The translations under genes were made by a program, and so were the position numbers. A stretch of DNA of 64,000 nucleotides from Acinetobacter geminorum (GTDB lineage Bacteria; Pseudomonadota; Gammaproteobacteria; Pseudomonadales; Moraxellaceae): NCBI RefSeq assembly GCF_013009345.1, contig NZ_JABELE010000014.1:51304-115303 (forward strand), written 5' to 3'. Every line of letters begins with the position of its first letter. The first letter of the stretch is position 1. The notes beneath the pieces are model-generated. The model saw nothing but the letters and a program-made list of their open reading frames with translations. It did no database searches and had not been told where the DNA came from. Below, piece by piece: positions 1-8,920 of this stretch.

Positions 1-43
1 TGCGATTTTTTCGCTCACTGTTTTTAAGGATTTAGAGCAGCCC

Positions 44-1531
44 ATGTTTAACTCGTCATCTAATTCAAATAAAAATGTACGCATCGCCATTATTGGCACT
101 GGTTTTGGTGGTCTAGGACTTGCCATTCGTCTCAAACAAGCAGGTTTTGAACAATTTACTCTATTTGAAAAAGCTGCCGATGTCGGTGGTGTCTGGCGTG
201 ACAATACGTATCCAGGTGCTGCATGTGATGTGCCTTCTCATCTGTATTCTTTTTCTTTTGAGCAAGAGCTAGGCTGGAAAAATCGCTATGGGACATCTCA
301 AGAGATTTATCAATATTTACGCCACTGTGCGGATAAATATGATATTCGTCCGCATGTTCAATTTAATACTGAAATTGCCAGTGCTGAATTTGATGCCCTA
401 AAAGGTGTATGGCACATTCAAAGTACGACTGGTGAACAGTTTGAAGCTGAGTTTCTAGTCGGTGCGGTAGGCCAACTCAACCGCCCTGCTTATCCAAAAC
501 TTAAAGGTATTGAAAACTTTAAGGGTAAGGCATTTCACTCAGCGCGTTGGGACCATGACTATGACTTAACTGGCAAACGTGTTGCAGTAATCGGTACAGG
601 TGCAAGTGCAATTCAGTTCGTACCTGAGATTGCTAAACAGGTTGCTCATCTCGATGTTTATCAACGCTCGGCACCTTACGTGATTCCTAAACCAGATCGG
701 GTTTACCAGCCTTTAGAGAAAAAAGCTTTCCGTAAACTGCCGATTTTGCAAAGTCTAGACCGCGCCTTGCAATATGGACACCATGAAATTCGCCTACTTG
801 CTTTTACAACTTCTTTAAATGAAATGCCTTTGGTGGAATATTTATTCCAGCGCCACATCCGTAAAGTCGTTAAAGATGGGAAGCTGCGCCACCGCTTAAT
901 GCCGGATTATCCAATTGGTTGTAAACGTATTTTAATTTCTAACCACTGGTATGAAACACTGACCCAGCCTCATGTCGATGTGATTAATACGGGCATTCAA
1001 GAAATTACTGAAAATGGAATTTTAGATACGGACGGAAATCTAAGAGAGGTTGATACCATTATTTATGGTACGGGCTTTGCCGCAACAGAATTTATGGCGC
1101 CAATGCAAATTACAGGTCTTGATGGCCGCACCTTAAAAGACACTTGGAAAGATGGTGCAGAAGCTTATCTCGGTTTAACTGTGAGCGGCTTTCCAAACTT
1201 CTTTATGTTGTATGGACCAAACACTAATCTTGGGCACAACTCAATTGTATATATGATTGAAAGCCAAGTGAATTATATTTTAGATGCCATCCAGACAACT
1301 CTACAAAAAAAACTCCTGTTCACCAATGTTCGTGCAGAAGTTCAACATGAGTTTAATCAAAGCATTCAAGAAAAAATGAAAAAAACTGTCTGGGCTCAAG
1401 GTTGTACCAGTTGGTATCAAACTGCTGAGGGTAAAAATACCAATAACTGGCCAGGTTTTACTCTTGAATATCGTCAACGTACTCGTCGCTTTGACATTGA
1501 AAACTACACTCAGGTTTCGGCTATTTCTTAA
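44..1531 (+). CDS. Baeyer-Villiger-type flavin monooxygenase
   Basis: A 495-residue FAD- and NADPH-dependent monooxygenase, expected to insert oxygen into ketones to give esters or lactones in the cytoplasm. The FAD Rossmann motif GTGFGG lies at residues 18-23. The Baeyer-Villiger fingerprint FxGxxxHxxxW runs from F159 through H165 to W169, followed by Asp. A second dinucleotide motif, GTGASA, lies at about 184-189 for NADPH. Length is normal for the family. The gene heads a plus-strand run with a dehydrogenase, an esterase and a GMC oxidoreductase, so a ketone-to-ester-to-alcohol-plus-acid sequence is a reasonable inference. The substrate cannot be read from the sequence. It is not AlmA-like at the N-terminus. 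The combination recalls the mycobacterial mymA-lipR-sadH group. Confidence 0.88.
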   Translation: MFNSSSNSNKNVRIAIIGTGFGGLGLAIRLKQAGFEQFTLFEKAADVGGVWRDNTYPGAACDVPSHLYSFSFEQELGWKNRYGTSQEIYQYLRHCADKYDIRPHVQFNTEIASAEFDALKGVWHIQSTTGEQFEAEFLVGAVGQLNRPAYPKLKGIENFKGKAFHSARWDHDYDLTGKRVAVIGTGASAIQFVPEIAKQVAHLDVYQRSAPYVIPKPDRVYQPLEKKAFRKLPILQSLDRALQYGHHEIRLLAFTTSLNEMPLVEYLFQRHIRKVVKDGKLRHRLMPDYPIGCKRILISNHWYETLTQPHVDVINTGIQEITENGILDTDGNLREVDTIIYGTGFAATEFMAPMQITGLDGRTLKDTWKDGAEAYLGLTVSGFPNFFMLYGPNTNLGHNSIVYMIESQVNYILDAIQTTLQKKLLFTNVRAEVQHEFNQSIQEKMKKTVWAQGCTSWYQTAEGKNTNNWPGFTLEYRQRTRRFDIENYTQVSAIS

Positions 1532-1575
1532 ATAAGCTTCACCATAGGAAATGAGAAAAATAAACGGAGAATTTT

Positions 1576-2430
1576 ATGAAGTCTTTTAAAAATAAAGTCG
1601 CAGCTGTGACAGGTGCGGGTTCTGGTATTGGACAAGCACTTGCCATTGCATTAGCCAAACAAGGTTGCCATCTGGCACTTTCTGACATTAGTGAAGTCGG
1701 ATTAGCTAAAACAGTCGAGCTTTTGGCACCTTATTCTGTCAAAGTCACCACTCAAAAAGTTGATGTAGCTAAGCGTGATGAAGTTGCCACTTGGGCAAAG
1801 GCAGTAGTAGATGAACATGGCCAAGTTAATCTGATTTTTAATAATGCTGGTGTCGCAATTGGTAGTACGGCTGAAGGTGTGAGCTATGAAGATCTTGAAT
1901 GGCTCATTGGTATTAATTTTTGGGGCGTGGTTTATGGCACCAAAGAGTTTTTACCATACTTAAAGCAAAGTGGTGATGGGCATATTATTAATATTTCCAG
2001 TATGTTTGGCTTAACAGCTCAACCGACCCAAAGTGCTTATAACGCCAGTAAATTTGCTGTTCGTGGCTTTACTGAATCATTACGCCAAGAACTTGATATG
2101 CAAAATGCTGGTGTGAGCGCGACTTGTGTGCATCCGGGTGGTATTCGCACCAATATTGCAAAAGCTGCCCGCATGAATAATAGCGTCCAGTCTTTGGGAA
2201 TGGACCCTCTAAAAAGTCAGGATGCTTTCGATAAATTACTTCGCACCCCTGCTGATGATGCAGCTCAACAAATTTTGGAAGCTGTTCGCAAGAATCGTCG
2301 CCGTTTACTTATTGGAGCCGATGCAAAAGCCGTTGATGTGATTCAGCGTATTCTTCCACAGGGTTACCAAAAGATCTTTGCAGCCGCGACTGCTTGGCAA
2401 ACTCGCCTACTCAACAAATCAGCAAAATAA
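1576..2430 (+). CDS. Short-chain dehydrogenase/reductase (SDR)
   Basis: A 284-residue classical SDR that interconverts an alcohol and a ketone with NAD(P)H. Visible landmarks are the cofactor motif TGAGSGIG (12-19), NNAG (89-92), and catalytic Ser142, Tyr155 and Lys159 in YNASK. A good Shine-Dalgarno (CGGAGA) precedes the ATG. It starts 44 bases after the monooxygenase gene, so the two are probably cotranscribed. The dehydrogenase would supply the ketone used by the monooxygenase. The C-terminal 40 residues extend a little beyond the minimal SDR fold, as in SadH-like members. The specific substrate is unknown. Confidence 0.88.
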   Translation: MKSFKNKVAAVTGAGSGIGQALAIALAKQGCHLALSDISEVGLAKTVELLAPYSVKVTTQKVDVAKRDEVATWAKAVVDEHGQVNLIFNNAGVAIGSTAEGVSYEDLEWLIGINFWGVVYGTKEFLPYLKQSGDGHIINISSMFGLTAQPTQSAYNASKFAVRGFTESLRQELDMQNAGVSATCVHPGGIRTNIAKAARMNNSVQSLGMDPLKSQDAFDKLLRTPADDAAQQILEAVRKNRRRLLIGADAKAVDVIQRILPQGYQKIFAAATAWQTRLLNKSAK

Positions 2431-2440
2431 AAATAGTGGT

Positions 2441-2469
2441 CAGCATGCTCTTAATCTTAAGAGATGCTG
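2441..2469 (+). other. Intercistronic hairpin
   Basis: CAGCAT, a bulged G, and CTCTTAA pair with TTAAGAG and ATGCTG around a very short loop. There is no U-tract behind it, so it is more likely an mRNA stability or processing hairpin between the dehydrogenase and esterase genes than a full terminator. Confidence 0.5.
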
Positions 2470-2502
2470 ATTAATCTAACATGCTTAGTATGAGTCCTTA
2501 TT

Positions 2503-3396
2503 ATGAAGCAGCTTCTTGCATGGACCATCCGTACCACGCTACGTCCAGCTTTATCCCCTAAAACACCACTAAGGCTACAACGTTTTTGTAGTGATGCAGC
2601 CAGCGCTATTGTGCTTGGGCCTCGTGGTTATCAAACAAAAAAGCAAATAATTGCTCAAGTACCGACAGTCCATATTCAGCCCAAAACGACTCAATCAGGA
2701 CGCGGTATTTTGTATTTACATGGTGGTGGCTATGTGGTGGGTAGCTCAAAAAGTCATGCTAAGCTTGCCGCTCAGATCGGACATGTAGCTCAGACACAAG
2801 TCTGGTTGCCTGAATATCGCCTAGCCCCAGAACACCCAAGCCCTGCTGCTATTGAAGATGTAGTTGCAGTCTATAAAGCTTTACTTGCCCAAGGACAAGA
2901 CCCGAAAAAACTCGTAATCGCTGGCGATTCTGCTGGCGGCGGACTGAGTCTAAGTACGGCAATTGCAATACGAAATGCAGGGTTACCGTTACCAGCAGCA
3001 TTAGTTTTACTTTCACCTTGGGTTGACTTAAGCCTATCTGGAAGCACGATTAAAACTCATGCTACCCAAGATGCGATGTTGTCAGAGGGCTGGTTAACTT
3101 GGTGTGCAAAAAACTATTGCGGACAAAAATCGGCAACCGATCCAACCTGTTCCCCACTTTATGCTGAATTAACTGGATTACCACCTGTTTTGATTCATGT
3201 CGGTACCGAAGAAGTTTTATTAGACGATGCAAAACGCCTGGCTGAACAAACTGAAAAGTATGGTATTCCGACAAACTTAAGGGTTTATGACCAGGTCGGA
3301 CATGTTTTTCAATTCCACGCGGGTATACTAAAAGAATCTAATGACTCGATTGAGCGCATTGGGCAATTCATTGATAAACATACACAGTCAATATAA
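2503..3396 (+). CDS. Alpha/beta hydrolase, hormone-sensitive-lipase family esterase
   Basis: A 297-residue esterase of the HSL (type IV) family. The oxyanion motif HGGG is at 73-76. The nucleophile Ser143 sits in GDSAG, and His267 in a VGH context completes the triad. The acid position reads GTEE, so Glu237 appears to replace the usual Asp. No signal peptide is evident, so it should act in the cytoplasm. Placed after a Baeyer-Villiger enzyme and a dehydrogenase, its likely job is to split the ester or lactone they make. The ribosome-binding site before the ATG is weak. The exact substrate is not predictable. Confidence 0.87.
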   Translation: MKQLLAWTIRTTLRPALSPKTPLRLQRFCSDAASAIVLGPRGYQTKKQIIAQVPTVHIQPKTTQSGRGILYLHGGGYVVGSSKSHAKLAAQIGHVAQTQVWLPEYRLAPEHPSPAAIEDVVAVYKALLAQGQDPKKLVIAGDSAGGGLSLSTAIAIRNAGLPLPAALVLLSPWVDLSLSGSTIKTHATQDAMLSEGWLTWCAKNYCGQKSATDPTCSPLYAELTGLPPVLIHVGTEEVLLDDAKRLAEQTEKYGIPTNLRVYDQVGHVFQFHAGILKESNDSIERIGQFIDKHTQSI

Positions 3397-3423
3397 AAAT
3401 ATCGCCAGAGAGGAGTCCTCGGC

Positions 3424-5094
3424 ATGACAACAAACAATTATGACTATGATTACCTCATTATTGGTTCAGGCTTTGGTGGTAGTGTTTCTGCCTGCCGGCT
3501 AACCGAAAAGGGCTACTCAGTTGCTGTAATGGAAATGGGGCGACGCTGGGAAGCTAAAGATTTTGCTAAAAATAACTGGAATACCCGTCGCTGGATTTGG
3601 CGCCCGGGCATGAAACTTTTTGGTTATTTCAACATGCGTTTTTTTCGCCATGTCACCATTATTTGCGGGAACGCCGTAGGTGGCGGTTCAATCACCTACG
3701 CTAATACCCTACTTGTTCCACCTGAACATATTTGGGATGAAGGCACGTGGGCAGATGCAGCGGACTGGAAAAATGAAATGCCACAGCACTATGCTGAAGC
3801 CGAACGTATGCTTGGGGTGACGGATAATAAAATTTTCGGTCCTGCCGACCACATGCTCAAAAAAATGGGCGATGCAGTTGGGGTTGGACATACGTTTAAA
3901 CCGACGCGCGTTGCAACTTTCTTTCCCCCCGAAGGTGAACAAGGTGGCAAGACCTACCCTGACCCGTACTTTAACGGCGAAGGTCCAGACCGCGGAACTT
4001 GTACGGCATGTGGCGGCTGTATGACGGGTTGTAAACACAACGCAAAAAATACATTAGATAAAAACTATTTGTATTTTGCCGAAAAAAATGGTGCCAAGGT
4101 TTACGAAGAAACCAAAGTTGTTGACGTTAAACCACTTAATGGTAAAGCCGATGGCAGCGATGGCTATGAAGTTACGACTGAATGTTCAAGCTCATGGTTT
4201 AACAAACAACGCCGTACATGGCGTGTTCGTAATGTGATTTTCTCAGCATCTTCTTTGGGAACCCAAGAAATGTTGTTCCGTTTAAAACAGTCTGGTTCAC
4301 TACCAAATATTTCTGATGATTTGGGTAATCGGGTACGTACCAATGCCGAGTCGATTTTAGGTGTTCGTTTTTTTGGTAAAGATGTCGACATGAGTAAAGG
4401 TGTGGCCATTGGTTCAAGTATTTACATTGACCATGACACCCACATTGAAGCGACACGTTACCAAACTGGTTCAGATGCCATGGGTCTTATGTGTACTTAC
4501 ATGGCTAAAGGCAAACCGGGTTGGACACGTATATTCTTTTGGCTATGGGCACTTATTTGCCATCCATTTATTTTCCTTCGCATGAGTAACCCTGTCAGTT
4601 TTGCACGTCAGACTTTAATTTTCTTGGTGATGCAAACAGCAGATGCCTCAATTAACATGCGCTTGAAACGTAATTGGTTCTGGCCTTTTGGTAAGGTGTT
4701 ATCGAGCGAAGGTAAAAAGCTACCTGTGTATATTCCGCAGGCCAATGCATTTACTGAAAAAGTTGCCAAAATGTTTAATGGCCACCCAATGACGACTATT
4801 ACCGAAATTTTGTTTAACGTACCTTTTACAGCCCACTGTATGGGTGGTTGCGCAATTGCATCAAGTCCAGAGCGTGGCGTAGTAGATGGACAAAACCGTG
4901 TCTTTAACTATAAAAACTTATATGTTGTAGATGGTTCAATGTTAGGTGCAAATTTAGGGGTTAACCCAAGTCTCACCATTACAGCTCTTGCAGAACGCGC
5001 AATGTCTTATATTCCGGCTAAACATACTTTGGGTGAGCAGCAAGATGATCAAACAGTGACAGAATCTTTAGAGATCACTAAAGCTTCTGCTTAA
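3424..5094 (+). CDS. GMC-family FAD oxidoreductase (cholesterol-oxidase-like)
   Basis: A 556-residue flavoprotein of the glucose-methanol-choline family, expected to oxidise an alcohol. The FAD motif GSGFGG is at 14-19, and the C-terminal NPSLTI segment is the family's second signature. Residues 193-203 carry four cysteines spaced CxxCxxCxxxC, resembling an iron-sulfur or metal site. I recall similar cysteine-rich loops in bacterial cholesterol-oxidase-like GMC proteins. There is no signal peptide, although hydrophobic patches around 360-395 suggest membrane association. A strong GAGGAG site precedes the start, 27 bases after the esterase gene. It is the last gene of the run and is closed by a terminator. 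The substrate is unknown. Confidence 0.85.
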   Translation: MTTNNYDYDYLIIGSGFGGSVSACRLTEKGYSVAVMEMGRRWEAKDFAKNNWNTRRWIWRPGMKLFGYFNMRFFRHVTIICGNAVGGGSITYANTLLVPPEHIWDEGTWADAADWKNEMPQHYAEAERMLGVTDNKIFGPADHMLKKMGDAVGVGHTFKPTRVATFFPPEGEQGGKTYPDPYFNGEGPDRGTCTACGGCMTGCKHNAKNTLDKNYLYFAEKNGAKVYEETKVVDVKPLNGKADGSDGYEVTTECSSSWFNKQRRTWRVRNVIFSASSLGTQEMLFRLKQSGSLPNISDDLGNRVRTNAESILGVRFFGKDVDMSKGVAIGSSIYIDHDTHIEATRYQTGSDAMGLMCTYMAKGKPGWTRIFFWLWALICHPFIFLRMSNPVSFARQTLIFLVMQTADASINMRLKRNWFWPFGKVLSSEGKKLPVYIPQANAFTEKVAKMFNGHPMTTITEILFNVPFTAHCMGGCAIASSPERGVVDGQNRVFNYKNLYVVDGSMLGANLGVNPSLTITALAERAMSYIPAKHTLGEQQDDQTVTESLEITKASA

Positions 5095-5111
5095 ATTGCG
5101 AGTTGTTTTAT

Positions 5112-5150
5112 GAAAAAAGCCTATTTAAAAATAGGCTTTTTTCTTTCACT
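5112..5150. terminator. Bidirectional rho-independent terminator
   Basis: A long stem, GAAAAAAGCCTAT paired with ATAGGCTTTTTTC, lies between the convergent GMC oxidoreductase and OsmC-YcaO genes. T-runs on both strands make it usable in both directions. Confidence 0.9.
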
Positions 5151-5158
5151 TTTTTAAA

Positions 5159-7357
5159 TTACATCGCTACGGCTTTAGCACGAGCTGCATGCAATTTTTT
5201 ATAGCTCTCGATCAGACGTAAATGGCGATCAAGTCCTTCTAGTTTCATGCTTGTTGGTGTTAAACCATAGAAACGAACACTACCCTCTACAGAACCTAAT
5301 ACCGCATCCATTCGTGTATCACCAAACATACGACGGAAATTAGTCAGGTAGTCTTCAAGCTCTAGTTCTTCATCTAACATTACTTCCAGCACCACATTCA
5401 TGCACTGATAGAACAAGCCACGCTCAACGGTGTTGGTGTTGTATTGCAAGTAAGTTTCGACGAGCTCTTTTGCTTCTTCAAATTGTTGTAAAGCAACATA
5501 AATTAGCAATTTCAATTCTAAGATAGTGAGTTGACCCCAAACTGTATTGTCATCAAATTCGATACCAATGAGTGTGGTGATTTCAGTGTAATCGTCTAAC
5601 TCGCATTCCTCTAAGCGCTCAACCAATGCCTCAAGATGCTCATCATCCAAACGATGCAGATTTAGAATATCTTCACGGAATGAAAGTGCCTTATTGGTAT
5701 TGTCCCAAATCAAATCTTCAACGAGATAAATTTCTGAGTAATCCGGTACTAAAATACGGCAAGCGGTCGCACCTAAGTGCTCATAGACTGCCATATATAC
5801 CTCTTTACCCATCTCTTCGAGAATACCAAACAGTGTTGCAGCTTCTTCTGCATTCGACTCTTCGCCTTCGCCAGAAAAATCCCATTCAACAAAATCATAG
5901 TCAGATTTAGAACTAAAGAAGCGCCAAGATACCAAACCGCTTGAGTCAATAAAGTGCTCAACAAAGTTGTTCGGCTCAGTAACCGCATTACTTTGGAAAG
6001 TCGGTTGAGGTAAATCATTTAAGCCTTCAAAACTACGACCTTGAAGTAATTCGGTCAGACTACGCTCCAATGCAACTTCAAAACTTGGATGCGCACCGAA
6101 AGACGCAAACACCCCACCCGTACGCGGGTTCATTAAAGTCACACACATTACAGGGAACTGACCACCTAACGATGCATCTTTCACTAATACAGGGAAACCT
6201 TGCTCTTCTAGACCTTTAATACCAGCAACAATACTTGGGTATTTTGCTAATACGTCTTCTGGAACATCTGGAAGTGCAATTTCACCTTCTAAAATTTCAC
6301 GTTTAACAGCACGTTCAAAAATTTCTGACAAGCATTGAACTTGGGCTTCTGCCAGAGTGTTGCCTGCACTCATACCATTACTTAAGTACAAGTTTTCAAT
6401 TAAATTTGATGGGAAATAGACAACTTCACCGTCAGACTGGCGCACAAAAGGTAACGAGCAAATGCCGCGCTCTACATTACCTGAGTTGGTGTCATATAAA
6501 TGTGTGCCAAGCAACTCATCATCTGGGTTATAAATCTCAAGACAATATTCATCTAAGATTTCTTTAGGTAATTCACCATTTGGACCCGGTTTAAACCATT
6601 TTTCATCTGGATAATGCACAAATTCAGCATTGGCAATATCTTCACCCCAGAACTGGTCGTTATAGAAGAAGTTACAGTTTAAACGCTCAATAAACTCGCC
6701 TAATGCAGACGCTAAAGCACTTTCTTTAGTTGCACCTTTACCATTGGTAAAACACATCGGAGACTGTGCATCACGAATGTGTAACGACCACACATTTGGA
6801 ACAATATTACGCCAAGACGCGATTTCGATCTTCATGCCCAAATTTGCCAAAACGGCAGACATATTGGCAATGGTTTCTTCTAATGGCAGGTCTTTACCTT
6901 GAATATAGGTATGGCTTTCTGAAGTTAAACTTGGCAATAACAATGCTTGCGCATCTGCGTCGATGCTTTCAACTTCTTCAATAATAAATTCGGGACCCGT
7001 TTGAATCACTTTTTTAACAGTACAACGGTCAATCGAACGTAAAATCCCTTGGCGATCTTTCTCTGAAATATCGGCTGGTAATTCAATTTGAATTTTAAAT
7101 GTTTGCTTATAGCGGTTTTCAGGGTCAACAATATTATTTTGCGATAAACGAATATTATCGGTTGGGATATCTCGAGCTGCACAATACACTTTTACAAAGT
7201 ATGCTGCACACAATGCTGACGATGCTAAAAAATAGTCAAATGGGCCCGGTGCCGAACCGTCACCCTTGTAGCGAATTGGTTGATCGGCAATTACTGTAAA
7301 GTCATCGAACTTAGCTTCCTGTCGAAGATTGTCGAGATAATTAACCTTAATTTCCAT
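5159..7357 (-). CDS. OsmC-YcaO fusion protein
   Basis: A 732-residue protein with an N-terminal OsmC-like domain (about 1-140) fused to a YcaO domain (about 165-545) and a helical, TPR-like C-terminus (about 560-730). Escherichia coli YcaO, which promotes RimO-dependent methylthiolation of ribosomal protein S12, lacks the OsmC part and is about 586 residues. YcaO enzymes activate amide backbones with ATP. OsmC proteins are thiol peroxidases. An AGGTG ribosome site lies 7 bases before the ATG. The gene stands alone between terminators. What the OsmC domain adds is unknown; a redox or sulfur-handling role is only an inference. Confidence 0.88.
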   Translation of the reverse strand: MEIKVNYLDNLRQEAKFDDFTVIADQPIRYKGDGSAPGPFDYFLASSALCAAYFVKVYCAARDIPTDNIRLSQNNIVDPENRYKQTFKIQIELPADISEKDRQGILRSIDRCTVKKVIQTGPEFIIEEVESIDADAQALLLPSLTSESHTYIQGKDLPLEETIANMSAVLANLGMKIEIASWRNIVPNVWSLHIRDAQSPMCFTNGKGATKESALASALGEFIERLNCNFFYNDQFWGEDIANAEFVHYPDEKWFKPGPNGELPKEILDEYCLEIYNPDDELLGTHLYDTNSGNVERGICSLPFVRQSDGEVVYFPSNLIENLYLSNGMSAGNTLAEAQVQCLSEIFERAVKREILEGEIALPDVPEDVLAKYPSIVAGIKGLEEQGFPVLVKDASLGGQFPVMCVTLMNPRTGGVFASFGAHPSFEVALERSLTELLQGRSFEGLNDLPQPTFQSNAVTEPNNFVEHFIDSSGLVSWRFFSSKSDYDFVEWDFSGEGEESNAEEAATLFGILEEMGKEVYMAVYEHLGATACRILVPDYSEIYLVEDLIWDNTNKALSFREDILNLHRLDDEHLEALVERLEECELDDYTEITTLIGIEFDDNTVWGQLTILELKLLIYVALQQFEEAKELVETYLQYNTNTVERGLFYQCMNVVLEVMLDEELELEDYLTNFRRMFGDTRMDAVLGSVEGSVRFYGLTPTSMKLEGLDRHLRLIESYKKLHAARAKAVAM

Positions 7358-7549
7358 GCTGGCACCTAAATATTTTTATGTGTCAGCACAGACACATAAA
7401 ATTCTAAATATTGAAAAATAAGCCGAATCACAGCGAAGAAATTGACTTAAAAAAATGAGAGATTAAAGCCATGTGTTTAATGAGAGACTCAAGTGGCTTT
7501 AATAAGATTGGCGGTATTATAGAGGGATTTTGTGAAGTTGATAACTAAA

Positions 7550-7580
7550 GTTAAAACATTGCTGCTCACAATGTTTTAAC
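7550..7580 (-). terminator. Probable terminator of the porin/transporter operon
   Basis: A 12-bp perfect stem (GTTAAAACATTG with CAATGTTTTAAC) and a 7-base loop lie just beyond the minus-strand porin stop codon. Only a short T stretch follows on the minus strand, so efficiency is uncertain. Confidence 0.6.
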
Positions 7581-7608
7581 TTGTCTTTAATTTAATAAAT
7601 ATTGAACG

Positions 7609-8889
7609 TTAAAACTTAAAGGTGTAATCGACATTTAACCGCGTTTCATTTGTCGAATGAAATGTCATATTGGTAGGCATATCGTTGCGATAGTGAGAAA
7701 AACGAGCTCGCACTCCCAAACCTTTTAACTTACCTTCAGGAATTTTATAGCCTAAATCAAATTCCATCGACTCTTCTTTAAAACGCTGATCGCCATATTG
7801 CAACAAATCAATGTCTTCACCTTTTGCATAGCGGGTCATAAAGCGTAGTCCATTTAATGAAACATCACCTACCCGCGCATTTTTAAAGTCATATTCATAA
7901 CGAATCGAATAGACTTTTTCATCTTTATTTGAGTAGTCAGAACTCATAAAATCAAGCACAACCGGACTTTCAGTTCCTGACAAAAATGGTAAACCAGTTG
8001 AACCAAACGACTGCATGTAGCCCAAAGAAACTGTATGGTTTTGATAGTTCAAACCAAATAAGCCACTAATATGTCGGTTATCGACCTCTCCTATTTTTTT
8101 ACTTCCAGTTTCTTCACTATTAAAAAAACGCACGTCACTTAAAAAATTAAGTTGATCATTTAAAGATTGTTTGCCGTTAAAACCTAAAAATTGTTGCTGG
8201 TAAATGTCTTTGAGTTCAGCATGGTAAGCCCGTAGACGATAATCCTTTAACTGATAGCTTCCACCTAATGTATAAAAAGAATCAGTAGTTGCCGCTTTGT
8301 CAAAACGATGGTTGATATTGTCTGTTCCAACATCGGTATAACGAATCGAATCACGTTGTCGTACTTCATCGACATAAAAGCCTTCGAGTTGAAGATTTGG
8401 AATTTCATTTGAAACAAAACGGATACCACGGTAAGTCTGAGGGAACAAACGCGCTGGCGATGAAAAAATGGTCGGTAATTGTGGAACTAAATCACCCACA
8501 AAAAGCTCATTTTTACTAAATTTAGCCTTTCCTGTAATGCCTATTTTTCCATAATAATCATCACGCGAGTTATCGGTATTCACTGGTAATAAGCCACTAC
8601 GCGCATAGTCATCAGCACGGCTTCCCATCAGGTTAAAACCTGCCATTGCCAGTACATCAACACCAAACCCAACCGCACCTTCAGTATAGCCAGACTGTCC
8701 TTTAAAAATTAAACCCTGCGCCCAATCTCTACTTGCTGTATAGGGATATGGGTCTTTTTTATAGTCTCGGTCAAAGTAAAAATTACGTAGTGTTAGCTCA
8801 GCTTTACTGTCTGCAAGAAATTCGGCATGCACAACTTGACTAAATAATGGGCACAAACATACCCCCACCCATACTGGTGTCTTTTTCAT
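7609..8889 (-). CDS. OprD-family outer-membrane porin (VanP-like)
   Basis: A 426-residue beta-barrel porin with a Sec signal peptide (MKK...VVHA, cleaved about residue 22) and the family start RNFYFDRDY soon after. It ends in an aromatic F-K-F terminus typical of outer-membrane proteins. OprD proteins pass small carboxylates. It lies 31 bases downstream of a VanK-type transporter gene in one transcript, so it likely carries vanillate or related aromatic acids across the outer membrane, as proposed for VanP in Acinetobacter. It shares layout with the porins at 13317 and 25229. Specificity is inferred from context only. Confidence 0.85.
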   Translation of the reverse strand: MKKTPVWVGVCLCPLFSQVVHAEFLADSKAELTLRNFYFDRDYKKDPYPYTASRDWAQGLIFKGQSGYTEGAVGFGVDVLAMAGFNLMGSRADDYARSGLLPVNTDNSRDDYYGKIGITGKAKFSKNELFVGDLVPQLPTIFSSPARLFPQTYRGIRFVSNEIPNLQLEGFYVDEVRQRDSIRYTDVGTDNINHRFDKAATTDSFYTLGGSYQLKDYRLRAYHAELKDIYQQQFLGFNGKQSLNDQLNFLSDVRFFNSEETGSKKIGEVDNRHISGLFGLNYQNHTVSLGYMQSFGSTGLPFLSGTESPVVLDFMSSDYSNKDEKVYSIRYEYDFKNARVGDVSLNGLRFMTRYAKGEDIDLLQYGDQRFKEESMEFDLGYKIPEGKLKGLGVRARFSHYRNDMPTNMTFHSTNETRLNVDYTFKF

Positions 8890-8920
8890 TTTTTATCTCA
8901 ACTCTTTAATTTTTAATGGA

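Noticed and set aside
3709..4456. Several open frames antisense to the GMC oxidoreductase
   Set aside because: They are frame shadows without ribosome sites or recognisable domains.
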